Assembly (NCBI RefSeq): GCF_002917105.1
Contig: NZ_PQFZ01000028.1
Location: 1 to 62,799 of the forward strand
Direction: 5' to 3'
Source of the DNA: Allobosea psychrotolerans
GTDB lineage: Bacteria; Pseudomonadota; Alphaproteobacteria; Rhizobiales; Beijerinckiaceae
DNA: 62,799 bases
In this document: in pieces, positions 6,911-14,906 of the stretch
How positions within the stretch are numbered: the first letter of the stretch is position 1
How the letters are laid out: every line of letters begins with the position of its first letter
The notes under the pieces: model-generated
What the model was told of the DNA's origin: nothing
The model's database searches: none
The model's input: only the letters and a program-made list of their open reading frames with translations
Program-made: the position numbers and the translations under genes

Positions 6911-9900
6911 TCAACTGTGTTTGTTGGGCAGATCGGCAAGCATGCCGGCCGCGACCATCAGCTTTGGCAGGGAGAGGCCCGACATGGCAATGGCCGAGAC
7001 CGTGCTGCGGGTGCGTTCGGCATCCGCGCCGCGCGTGTCGAGCCAGGCGTCGAGGGTGCCGGCGCCGTTGGCCCCGCCCGCGATCTCCTGGGTCAGGCCG
7101 GCATGGGCATCGACCAGGGTTTCGACGGCGCGCTCGCGAGCGAGACGCTCGTAATCGTCGGTCGCGGGCACGGCTGTGGCGGCGCCCTCCAGATTCGACA
7201 GGCCGAAGACCGAATCGACTCCGAAATGAATCCGCGCCACCTCGGCGATGGCGCGTCCCGTGCGCTCCGCGATATCGACGATATCGGTCGCCTGGGCGAG
7301 CGCCGGCAGGCTGGCGATCCGGGCCGCGAGCACCTCGGGCACGCCTTCCGACGTCAGCACCGCAATCCGGGCGATCCGGGCCTGGGCGGCGGCCTCCGGC
7401 AGCAGGGTCTCGAGTTCGGCCGCGAGCGCGGTCACGCCCTTGGCATAGCGCGCCACCGTCTGCTCGATCGCGCCGGGCTTGGCCACGCCCCGGCGCAGGA
7501 ACCAGCTCATCCGGTCGGTCACCAGCTCCTGCGCGGCGGCGTAGAGCCCGAGCTGGGTCTTGCCCGGCACTTTCGCGTCGAGCGCGTCGATCGATGCGTT
7601 GAGCGCGATCAGATCGAAGGAATCACGCGCGATCGCATAGGCGGCGGCAATGGCCGGAGCCTCGGCGCGGGTCTGGTCGGCGAGCGTGGTCACGATCGCG
7701 GGGCCGCCGCGATTGACGATGGCGTTGGCGAGCTGCGTCGCGACGATCTCGCGGCGCAGCTTGTGGCCGGCGATTTCGGGCGCGTAGCCGTCGCGCAGCG
7801 CTTTCGGGAAATAACGGACCAGTTCGCTGTTCAGATAGAGGTCGTCGGGCACCGGAGAGGCCAGAAGCGCGTCGTGCAGGGCGAGCTTGGCATAAGCGAG
7901 CAGCACCGAAAGCTCCGGCCGCGTCAGGCCCTCGCCGCGTTTCTCGCGCTCGGCGATGGTTGCGTCGCTCGGCAGATATTCGACGCTGCGGTCGAGACGG
8001 CCTTCGGCCTCCAGCGCCTGCATCAGGCGTCGCAGGCCCGGGGTCGCGGCCTGTCCCTGCGCTTCGGTGAGGGAGAGCGCCAAGGTCTGCAGATAGTTGT
8101 TGCGCAGCACCAGCAGGCCGACCTCGTCGGTCATCTCGGCCAGGAGCGCGTTGCGGTCATCCTCGGCGAGGCGACCGTCCTTGACCGGCCCGGCGAGGGC
8201 GACCTTGATGTTGACCTCGACGTCGGAGGTGTTGACGCCGGCCGAGTTGTCGATCGCGTCGGTGTTGAGCTTGACGCCCTTGCGCGCCGCCTCGATGCGT
8301 CCGCGCTGGGTCGCGCCAAGATTGGCGCCCTCGCCGATGGCGCGCGCCCGGACATCGGCGCCGGTGATGCGGATCGCGTCATTGGCGCGGTCGCCGACCT
8401 GCGCATCGCTCTCGTCGGCGGCGCGGATATAGGTGCCGATGCCGCCGAACCAGAGCAGGTCGACCCGTGCCTTCAGGATCGCCGTCATCAGTTCGGGCGG
8501 CGTGACCTCGGCCTTGGGCAGATCGAGCAGCGCCTGCATCGCCGGCGAGAGTGGAATGCTCTTGGCCTGCCGCGAGTAGACGCCGCCGCCGGGCGAGATC
8601 AGCGATTTGTCATAGTCGGCCCAGGAGGAGCGCGGCAGATCGAACAGGCGCTGGCGCTCGGCCAGGGTCTTTGCCGGATCCGGATCGGGATCGAGGAAGA
8701 TGTCGCGATGGTCGAAGGCGGCGACCAGCTTGATCGCCGGCGAGAGCAGCATGCCGTTGCCGAAGACATCGCCAGACATGTCGCCGACGCCCGCGACGGT
8801 GAAGGGCGTGGTCTGGATGTCGATGTCGATCTCACGGAAATGGCGTTTCACCGCCTCCCAGGCGCCGCGCGCCGTGATGCCCATCTTCTTGTGGTCGTAG
8901 CCCTGGCTGCCGCCCGAGGCGAAGGCGTCGCCGAGCCAGTGGTGCTTCTCCAGCGAAAGCGCGTTGGCGGTGTCGGAGAAGGTCGCGGTGCCCTTGTCGG
9001 CGGCGACGACGAGATAGGGGTCGTCGCCGTCATGGCGCACGGTGTCGGCGGGCGGGATCACGGTCTCGCCGTCGAGATTATCCGTCAGCTCGAGCAGGGT
9101 GCGCACGAAGATGCGGTAGCTCTCGGTGCCCTCCGCCAGCCAGGCCTGCCTGTCGGAAGGGGCGGGAAGCTGCTTGGGCACGAAACCGCCCTTGGCGCCG
9201 ACAGGCACGATGACGGCGTTCTTGACCTGCTGCGCCTTGACCAGACCGAGCACCTCGGTACGGAAATCCTGTGGTCGGTCGGACCAGCGCAGGCCGCCGC
9301 GCGCGACCTTGCCGAAGCGCAGATGCACACCCTCGACACGTGGCGAATAGACGAAGATCTCGTAGAGCGGGCGTGGCAGCGGCAGCGAATCGAGCTTGGC
9401 GCATTCGTATTTGATCGAGATCGTGCTGCGCGGGTGTCCGTCCGGGCCGATCTGGAAGAAATTCGTGCGCAGGCCGGCATCGATCAGGTTGACGAGGCGA
9501 CGCAGGATGCGGTCCTCGTCGAGACTGGTGACGTCGTTCAGCGCGGTCTCGATGCGTTCGCGCTCGGCGGCGACACGGGCCTCGCGTTGCTTCGCATCGA
9601 TGCGCGGGTCGAATTTCGCGAGGAAGAGCGCGACGAGGCTGGATGCGATGCCGGCATGGCGGGTCAGCGCATCCGCGATATAGTCCTGCGCATAGGGTGC
9701 GCCGACCTGGCGCAGATAGCGCCCGAGCGAGCGCAGCAGCGCCGCCTCGCGCCAGGCCAGCCCCGCGACCAGGACGAGCTGGTCGAAGCGGTCGGATTCG
9801 GCCAGGCCCCGGAACTGCGCCATCAGCGCCGCCTCGATGGTCGGGTCGAGCTGTTCGACGTCGATCGCGCCGTCGTCGACGCGCTCCAGCGTCATGTCGT

Positions 9901-11758
9901 GCAGCCAGACACGGGCGGCCTCCGAGCCTTCGCTCGCGGCCGGCTGCGGCATGATGTTGTAGGTGCGCTCGTTGACGACGCGGAAGCCCATATTCTCCAG
10001 CACCGGCACGCGGGCCGAGAGGGAGATCGCCGCGCCGCGCGAGAACACCTTGAGATTGGCGCGCGTCACCGGGTCGCCCTCGCGGCGGTAGAGATTGACC
10101 GCGCGGCCCCGGTCCGGGGTCAGCTTCTGCAGGATGTCGATGTCGGCGAGCGCATCCTGCGCCTCGAAGCGCTCGCGATAGGCGGCGCCGAATGCCTCGG
10201 CATAGCGCTCGACGAGTGCACGGGCGGCCGGCCCTGCCCTCTGCCGGTCGAGCACATCCTTGAGGCCGTCGCCCCAGGTTCGCACGATCGCGCTGATGCC
10301 GCGTTCGAGGGTGGCGCGATCGACCTTGGGGGTTTTGCCCTCGTCGCGGCCAATGATGTAGTGCGTGCGGGCGAGCGGACCTTCCGGATAGGCCGGATAG
10401 GCCGCCGAGATGCGGCCTTCATAGATGCGGGCGAGAAATTCGCCGACACGGCGGCGCACGGTCGTGTCGTAGCGATCCTTGGGGATGAAGACGAGGATCG
10501 AGACGAAGCGATCGAACTCGTCGAGACGGGCCAGCGCCCGGATCCGCGGCCGTTCGGTCAGTTGCAGGATGTCGAGCGCGAAGCTCTCCAGGGTCACGGA
10601 GTCGATCTGGAACAGCTCGTCGCGCGGGAAGGCGTCGAGCACGTTCATCAGGGCCCGGCCAGAATAGCTCGCCGGATCGAAGCCGATATTGCGGGCGACG
10701 CGGGCGACCTTGAGGCGCAGATAGGGAATCGCGCGAGCGCTGCCGGTATAAGCATTGGAGGTGAGCAGGCCGACGATGCGCAATTCGCCGTCGAGCCGGC
10801 CGTCGGAGGTGAAGAGTTTGACCCCGACATAGTCGAGATGGACGCGCCGGTGCACCCGGCTCTTGACGTTGGCCTTGGTGATGATCAGCGCCTGGGGTTT
10901 GGCCAGGAAGGCGCGGATTTCGGGTGTGGTCACCACCATTTCGCGGTTCTTGCGCAAGACCCGGACAGAGGGGTCGCGCAGAATCCCCAGGCCCGACCCC
11001 TCGATCGGGTCTGCGGCGGCATCGCCGCCCGGGAAGCGATAGGCGCGGATCCCGAGCAGGGTGAAATTGTCGCCGGCGATCCATTCGAGGAATTGCAGCG
11101 CCTCGCTGACTTCGTCCTCGGGCAGGGGTGGCGGATTGGCGCGGTAGGCCTGGATCACCTCGGTGATTCGCCCGCGCATCGCGGCCCAATCGTCGACGGC
11201 CAGGCCGACATCGCCATAGACGCGATCGAGCGCGCTGCGCAGGCGCTCGCGCGCCTCGGGCGTATCGATGCGGTCGAGATGGATATGGATCAGGCTTTCG
11301 CGGCGGGTGCCTTCCGGCGCGCGGCCGGCGGCTTCGCCGGCGAGCTCGAGGAATTTGCCGTCCGCATCACGCGCGACCGCCAGGATGGGGTGGGCGACGA
11401 GGCGCGGCTCGAAACCCTGTTCGGCGAGTTCGGCCAGGGTCGAATCGAGCAGGAAGGGCTTGTTGTCGTTGACGACCTCGAGAATCGTCAGCTGGCGCTC
11501 GCGGCCTTCGCTGTCGAAACTCTCGTCGTAGAAGCGCAGATTGATGGCTCCAGGCGTACGGGCCGCGGTCAGATGGCCATAGGCGGCGACAGCGGTGCGG
11601 GCGAGCATGGCCGGCGGCAGGGCGTCGAGATCCTCGGCGACGACGCGGCCGAAGAGCAGCCGGACGAACTCTGGGGGGAGGGCGCTACCGGTCTGGGAGG
11701 CGACAGCCTCGATCGCCGCGATGGCCGCAGCCGTCGCATTCGTTACCCGCTTAGCCAT
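6911..11758 (-). CDS. NAD-specific glutamate dehydrogenase, large (GDH-4 / 180 kDa class)
   Basis: Converts glutamate to 2-oxoglutarate and ammonia with NAD. At 1,615 residues it is the typical size of the large bacterial class. Beyond an N-terminal regulatory region (about residues 1-700), the catalytic part has the dehydrogenase motifs RFGKVARGGLRWSDR, VPVGAKGGFVPKQLP (substrate-binding KGG), VAADKGTATFSDTAN and SQGYDHKKMGITARGAWEAV. I place the start at 11758, where AGGGGGG precedes the ATG; longer frames upstream lack a ribosome site and family similarity. Divergent from the CMD-family gene. Regulation is not visible beyond the shared 150-base upstream region. Confidence 0.95.
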   Translation of the reverse strand: MAKRVTNATAAAIAAIEAVASQTGSALPPEFVRLLFGRVVAEDLDALPPAMLARTAVAAYGHLTAARTPGAINLRFYDESFDSEGRERQLTILEVVNDNKPFLLDSTLAELAEQGFEPRLVAHPILAVARDADGKFLELAGEAAGRAPEGTRRESLIHIHLDRIDTPEARERLRSALDRVYGDVGLAVDDWAAMRGRITEVIQAYRANPPPLPEDEVSEALQFLEWIAGDNFTLLGIRAYRFPGGDAAADPIEGSGLGILRDPSVRVLRKNREMVVTTPEIRAFLAKPQALIITKANVKSRVHRRVHLDYVGVKLFTSDGRLDGELRIVGLLTSNAYTGSARAIPYLRLKVARVARNIGFDPASYSGRALMNVLDAFPRDELFQIDSVTLESFALDILQLTERPRIRALARLDEFDRFVSILVFIPKDRYDTTVRRRVGEFLARIYEGRISAAYPAYPEGPLARTHYIIGRDEGKTPKVDRATLERGISAIVRTWGDGLKDVLDRQRAGPAARALVERYAEAFGAAYRERFEAQDALADIDILQKLTPDRGRAVNLYRREGDPVTRANLKVFSRGAAISLSARVPVLENMGFRVVNERTYNIMPQPAASEGSEAARVWLHDMTLERVDDGAIDVEQLDPTIEAALMAQFRGLAESDRFDQLVLVAGLAWREAALLRSLGRYLRQVGAPYAQDYIADALTRHAGIASSLVALFLAKFDPRIDAKQREARVAAERERIETALNDVTSLDEDRILRRLVNLIDAGLRTNFFQIGPDGHPRSTISIKYECAKLDSLPLPRPLYEIFVYSPRVEGVHLRFGKVARGGLRWSDRPQDFRTEVLGLVKAQQVKNAVIVPVGAKGGFVPKQLPAPSDRQAWLAEGTESYRIFVRTLLELTDNLDGETVIPPADTVRHDGDDPYLVVAADKGTATFSDTANALSLEKHHWLGDAFASGGSQGYDHKKMGITARGAWEAVKRHFREIDIDIQTTPFTVAGVGDMSGDVFGNGMLLSPAIKLVAAFDHRDIFLDPDPDPAKTLAERQRLFDLPRSSWADYDKSLISPGGGVYSRQAKSIPLSPAMQALLDLPKAEVTPPELMTAILKARVDLLWFGGIGTYIRAADESDAQVGDRANDAIRITGADVRARAIGEGANLGATQRGRIEAARKGVKLNTDAIDNSAGVNTSDVEVNIKVALAGPVKDGRLAEDDRNALLAEMTDEVGLLVLRNNYLQTLALSLTEAQGQAATPGLRRLMQALEAEGRLDRSVEYLPSDATIAEREKRGEGLTRPELSVLLAYAKLALHDALLASPVPDDLYLNSELVRYFPKALRDGYAPEIAGHKLRREIVATQLANAIVNRGGPAIVTTLADQTRAEAPAIAAAYAIARDSFDLIALNASIDALDAKVPGKTQLGLYAAAQELVTDRMSWFLRRGVAKPGAIEQTVARYAKGVTALAAELETLLPEAAAQARIARIAVLTSEGVPEVLAARIASLPALAQATDIVDIAERTGRAIAEVARIHFGVDSVFGLSNLEGAATAVPATDDYERLARERAVETLVDAHAGLTQEIAGGANGAGTLDAWLDTRGADAERTRSTVSAIAMSGLSLPKLMVAAGMLADLPNKHS

Positions 11759-11910
11759 GCGTATCCCCCCTGTTCTTTTGCCGCAGCGATGACATAGGCT
11801 GCGCGGCCTTTCAACTTTCGCCGCGACTGAGGTCGCGGCAAGGCCAAATCGGACCCCGACTCGACCGATCCTGTCGAAGTCCGGGCACAAGCGACGTGAC
11901 AGGAGGAACC

Positions 11911-12528
11911 ATGGCGACCAAGCATGACAAACCGAAGGTGGGCGAGGCTCCGGCGCAGCAGGATTCGCCACCTCCGGTGATGGCGCTGTCGCTGCCGCCC
12001 GGCACGCTTTCGGCCGAGAATCAGGCCTATTTCGATAAATGCCTGGAGAAGCTCGGCTTCGTGCCGAACGTGCTTGTGTCCTATGCTCATGACGACGCCA
12101 AGCTGAGCGCTTTTGCGACGTTCTACAACGACCTGATGCTGGCGCCGTCGGGCCTGTCGAAGCTGGAGCGGGAGATGATTGCGGTCGTCGTCTCCAGCGT
12201 GAACCGCTGCTATTACTGCCTCACCGCGCATGGAGCGGCGGTGCGGCAGCTTTCGGGTGATCCGGTGCTGGGCGAATTGATGGTGATGAACTACCGCGCA
12301 GCCGAGCTCTCGGTGCGGCATCGCGCCATGCTCGATTTCGCGGTCAAGCTGACGGAAACGCCGCATCTGATCGGCGAGGCCGATCGCGAAGGGTTGCGCA
12401 AGGCAGGGCTCAGCGAGCGCGACATCTGGGATGTCGGCGCGGTCGCGGCCTTCTTCAACATGTCGAATCGCATGGCTTCGGCCGTCGATATGCGGCCCAA
12501 TGCCGAATATCACGGCCAGGCCCGCTAA
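11911..12528 (+). CDS. Peroxidase-related / carboxymuconolactone decarboxylase-family protein
   Basis: A 205-residue AhpD-like alpha-helical protein. The motif CYYCLTAHGAAVRQ is the CxxC...H signature of the AhpD/CMD fold, which in AhpD forms a redox-active disulfide. The overall plan (SAENQAYFDKCLEKLGFVPNVL near the start, FFNMSNRMASA near the end) fits the uncharacterised peroxidase-related enzyme subfamily. The ribosome site AGGAGG lies directly before the ATG at 11911, so I prefer it to the ATG at 11896. The physiological substrate is unknown. Confidence 0.9.
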   Translation: MATKHDKPKVGEAPAQQDSPPPVMALSLPPGTLSAENQAYFDKCLEKLGFVPNVLVSYAHDDAKLSAFATFYNDLMLAPSGLSKLEREMIAVVVSSVNRCYYCLTAHGAAVRQLSGDPVLGELMVMNYRAAELSVRHRAMLDFAVKLTETPHLIGEADREGLRKAGLSERDIWDVGAVAAFFNMSNRMASAVDMRPNAEYHGQAR

Positions 12529-12568
12529 AGCACCGGCCCGGAAAGTGGGAACCGGTTTTCGGGGCGAG
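12527..12568. repeat. Dispersed palindromic intergenic repeat (copy 2, short)
   Basis: Directly after the stop codon is GAAAGTGGGAACCGGTTTTC, the reverse complement of the core GAAAACCGGTTCCCACTTTC found in the longer copies at 54152-54279 and 58212-58434. The flanking arms (GCACCGGCCC / GGGGCGAGCC) are degenerate. Copies of this core end several genes in the window. Confidence 0.65.
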
Positions 12569-12598
12569 CCGATGCAGTCAATCGCGGAAACAAGCGGC

Positions 12599-12631
12599 AA
12601 AAGAAAACGGCCAGCGGGGACCGCCGGCCGT
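12599..12631 (-). terminator. Rho-independent terminator with no protein gene upstream
   Basis: On the minus strand a 25-base hairpin at 12631-12607 has a 10-bp stem (one G-T pair) and a 5-base loop, followed at once by TTTTCTTTT. The same TTTTCTTTT tail follows the terminator of the Bax-inhibitor gene at 13851, suggesting this is the local style. The nearest minus-strand coding region ends more than 650 bases upstream, so the terminator most likely ends the small RNA listed here. Confidence 0.75.
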
Positions 12632-12757
12632 GAGGTAGCCTCGAACCGATTGGCCCGGCCCGTCCGAACTCCGGGGGGCTGGGGGGCTGACAAATCCGAA
12701 GATCGGCAGGCCGGGCCGTCGAGGCAACATGTTCAGTTGAACCGGCTAGTTTGGCCG
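12599..12757 (-). ncRNA. Candidate structured small RNA (family not recognised)
   Basis: This non-coding gap folds as a rod. GCCTCGA (12638-12644) pairs with TCGAGGC (12719-12725), and GGCCCGGCC (12652-12660) pairs with GGCCGGGCC (12709-12717), both perfectly. Outer arms also match: CGGCCA (12608-12613) with TGGCCG (12752-12757), and GCCGG (12622-12626) with CCGGC (12742-12746), flanking a large asymmetric bubble. On the minus strand it ends in an excellent terminator (12599-12631) and no minus-strand protein gene is present to explain that terminator. The shape recalls 6S RNA but the neighbours are not the usual ones, and I found no SRP or tmRNA signature. The 5' end and promoter are not identified. 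Confidence 0.5.
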
Positions 12758-12915
12758 CCGCTTGTCCCGTTTCGGGCGAAAATGCGGCGAAGCTGACGAA
12801 GCCGTGATGGCTTTGGATGCCCCGTCGGCGGGAAACCTTGCCAGCGCAGCATCGCAGGCGCATCATCGGCTGCCAAACAGCGTGGCGACCCGGCGGTCGC
12901 CGATCGGGAGGCGCA

Positions 12916-13284
12916 ATGAGCGAAAGCGAAACGCCGCAATCGCAGCAGGCCGGCGGGGTCATTGCCTTCCCCAGCCCGGCCAAAACCCCCACCGTCACCT
13001 TCGACCGACGCGAACTCGCGGAATTGCTGAACCTCTACGGCCGAATGGTCGCATTGGGCGAATGGCGCGACTATGCGATCGATTTCCTGAAGGACAAGGC
13101 ACAGTTCTCGGTCTATCGCCGTTCTTCCGAGGTACCGCTTTATCGCATCGTCAAGGACCCGGCACTGGCCAAGCGGCAGGGCGCCTATTCCGTCGTGGCG
13201 GCGACGGGGCTCGTGCTCAAGCGCGGCCCCGATCTCGGCCGCGTGCTGCGGGTGGTCGACAAGCGCCTGAGCGTGGTGAGCTGA
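12916..13284 (+). CDS. DUF2794 domain-containing protein
   Basis: A 122-residue protein with TFDRRELAELLNLYGRMVALGEWRDYAIDFL and SVYRRSSEVPLYRIVK, which I recognise as the DUF2794 family, widespread in alphaproteobacteria and of unknown function. The ribosome site GGGAGG lies 5 bases before the ATG. It ends 3 bases before the convergent GNAT gene. No membrane segment or signal peptide. Confidence 0.88.
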   Translation: MSESETPQSQQAGGVIAFPSPAKTPTVTFDRRELAELLNLYGRMVALGEWRDYAIDFLKDKAQFSVYRRSSEVPLYRIVKDPALAKRQGAYSVVAATGLVLKRGPDLGRVLRVVDKRLSVVS

Positions 13285-13287
13285 GGC

Positions 13288-13824
13288 TCACAGCGAAGGC
13301 GGCGCCCTGTCGGCCTCGCCCAGCTCCTTCTGCATCAGCATCTGGTCGAGCCAACGGCCGTGTTTGTAGCCGACCTTCTCGGCCACGCCGATGAGCCGGA
13401 AGCCCGCGCGCTCATGCAGGCGGCGCGAGCCGACGGAGGCGCCGGTGCCGTCGCCGATCACCGCAATCATCTGCCGGAAGCCGCGTGCGGTGCAGGCCTC
13501 GATCAGGGCTGCCAGCAAGGCGGCGCCGACGCCGGAGCCTTGCGCGGCCGGGGCGATATAGATCGAATTCTCGACGGTTGCGCGATAGGCGGGGCGCGGG
13601 CGGTAGGCCCCGGCATAGGCATAGCCGAGCAGCGCCCCGTCGCGCTCCGCGACGAGATAGGGGTAGCCTCCGGCCAGGATCGCCTCCTGGCGGCGCAGCA
13701 TCTCGGCCTCGTCCGGGGGCTCGACCTCCCAGGAGGCCGTGCCGTGCAGGACGGCATGGGCGTAGATCGCCGCAATGGCGGGAATGTCGGCGGCAAGGCC
13801 CGGGCGGATCGAGAGCGTGGTCAT
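13288..13824 (-). CDS. GNAT N-acetyltransferase, phosphinothricin-acetyltransferase-like
   Basis: A 178-residue GNAT enzyme. It has IRPGLAADIPAIAAIYAHAV, the acetyl-CoA loop QGSGVGAALLAALI and the C-terminal HERAGFRLIGVAEKVGYKHGRWLD, the typical string of the Pat/Bar/YncA subgroup that acetylates phosphinothricin or methionine sulfoximine-type amines. I use the start at 13824 (MTTLSIRPG), since the longer frame runs through the neighbouring terminator. The true substrate is not predictable. Confidence 0.88.
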   Translation of the reverse strand: MTTLSIRPGLAADIPAIAAIYAHAVLHGTASWEVEPPDEAEMLRRQEAILAGGYPYLVAERDGALLGYAYAGAYRPRPAYRATVENSIYIAPAAQGSGVGAALLAALIEACTARGFRQMIAVIGDGTGASVGSRRLHERAGFRLIGVAEKVGYKHGRWLDQMLMQKELGEADRAPPSL

Positions 13825-13850
13825 GACCGATGATGACCGGGCGGCGGCCC

Positions 13851-13881
13851 AAAAGAAAAGCCCCGGCCTTGCGGCCGGGGC
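13851..13881 (-). terminator. Rho-independent terminator of the Bax-inhibitor gene
   Basis: GCCCCGGCC (13860-13868) and GGCCGGGGC (13873-13881) form a perfect 9-bp stem with loop TTGC. On the minus strand it is followed by TTTTCTTTT. It lies 31 bases past the stop of the Bax-inhibitor-1 gene. Confidence 0.85.
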
Positions 13882-13911
13882 TCGATGCACCCGCATATCG
13901 GGGCGATCAGG

Positions 13912-14688
13912 TCATTCGCTGCGGTTGCCGAAGAGCGAGAGCAGCATCTGGAACATGTTGATGAAGTTCAGGTAGAGCGACAGAGCGCCGTTCACCGAGA
14001 GCTTCGCAGCCGATTCCGAATCCAGGTCGGAGTAGAGATACATCTCCTTCAGGCGCTGCGTATCCCAGGCGGTCAGGCCGGCGAAGACCAGCACGCCGAT
14101 TGCCGAGATGGCGAAGGACAGCCCGCTCGAGGCCAGGAAGATGTTCACCACCGAGGCGATGATCAGGCCGATCAGGCCCATGATCAGGAACGAGCCCATG
14201 CCCGAGAGCGACTTCTTCGTGGTGTAGCCGGCAAGGCTCAGCGCCCCGAAGGCCGCAGCCGTGATGAAGAACACCTTGGTGATCGACTCGCCGGTGAAGA
14301 CGACGAAGATCGAGGACATCGAGACGCCCATCACCGCCGCGAAGGCGAAGAACATGGTGCGCGCGGTAGCGGCGCTCATGCTTTCGGCCTTGAACGAGAA
14401 GAACATGATGAAAGCGAGCGGCGCCAGCATCACGACCCATTTCAGCGGGCTGAGATAAAGCGCCTGGCCGAACGCCGTCAGCGCCGTGACCTTGCCGGTC
14501 GGCGAGACGCCGGCGATCGCCAGCATGGAAATGCCGATCGCGGCGAGGCCGGTGATGGCCAGACCGATCGACATGTTGTTGTAGACGCCGAGCATGAACG
14601 AGCGCAGGCCCTGATCCATCTCGACGGCGCTGGTCTGCTGTGCGCGGCCGGCACCCCAGACTGGAGCATTGCGGTCGAAGTTGCTCAT
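13912..14688 (-). CDS. Bax inhibitor-1 / YccA family membrane protein
   Basis: A 258-residue inner-membrane protein with seven hydrophobic helices, the BI-1/YbhL/YccA plan. Recognisable segments are SFMLGVYNNMSIGLAITG near the N-terminus, TMFFAFAAVMGVSMSSIFV mid-protein, and FAGLTAWDTQRLKEMY with the acidic residues linked to calcium leak in BI-1 proteins. The start at 14688 (MSNFDRNAPVW) has AGGGGAA upstream; the longer frame from 14757 is unlikely. Role in bacteria is not settled (stress, calcium or protein quality control). Confidence 0.93.
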   Translation of the reverse strand: MSNFDRNAPVWGAGRAQQTSAVEMDQGLRSFMLGVYNNMSIGLAITGLAAIGISMLAIAGVSPTGKVTALTAFGQALYLSPLKWVVMLAPLAFIMFFSFKAESMSAATARTMFFAFAAVMGVSMSSIFVVFTGESITKVFFITAAAFGALSLAGYTTKKSLSGMGSFLIMGLIGLIIASVVNIFLASSGLSFAISAIGVLVFAGLTAWDTQRLKEMYLYSDLDSESAAKLSVNGALSLYLNFINMFQMLLSLFGNRSE

Positions 14689-14906
14689 CGAGCGAGTTCC
14701 CCTGACGTTGATTCCGGAGACGGATATCGCCTCCGCGAAACCCATCATCGCCGACAATCATGGCGATGTCGCGAATATGAGGGGGATTGGCCGCGCTTAC
14801 AAGGGGTCGTCATGGTTAAGGGGCGCGTCCGCATAGAAACGTGGCGCGCGGATGATGCAATGCAGCGGCCGTTTCATGTCTATCGTTAGCCGGAAGTAGA
14901 TAGTCA

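Noticed and set aside
6626..11797. A 1,723-codon open frame on the plus strand
   Set aside because: It is exactly antisense to the NAD-GDH gene, Arg/Gly/Ala/Asp-rich with no recognised domain; a by-product of high-GC codon use.
12599..12757. Assignment of the small RNA as 6S, SRP or tmRNA
   Set aside because: The rod shape resembles 6S, but flanking genes are not the usual zapA/ygfA, and SRP and tmRNA signatures are absent; I left it unnamed.
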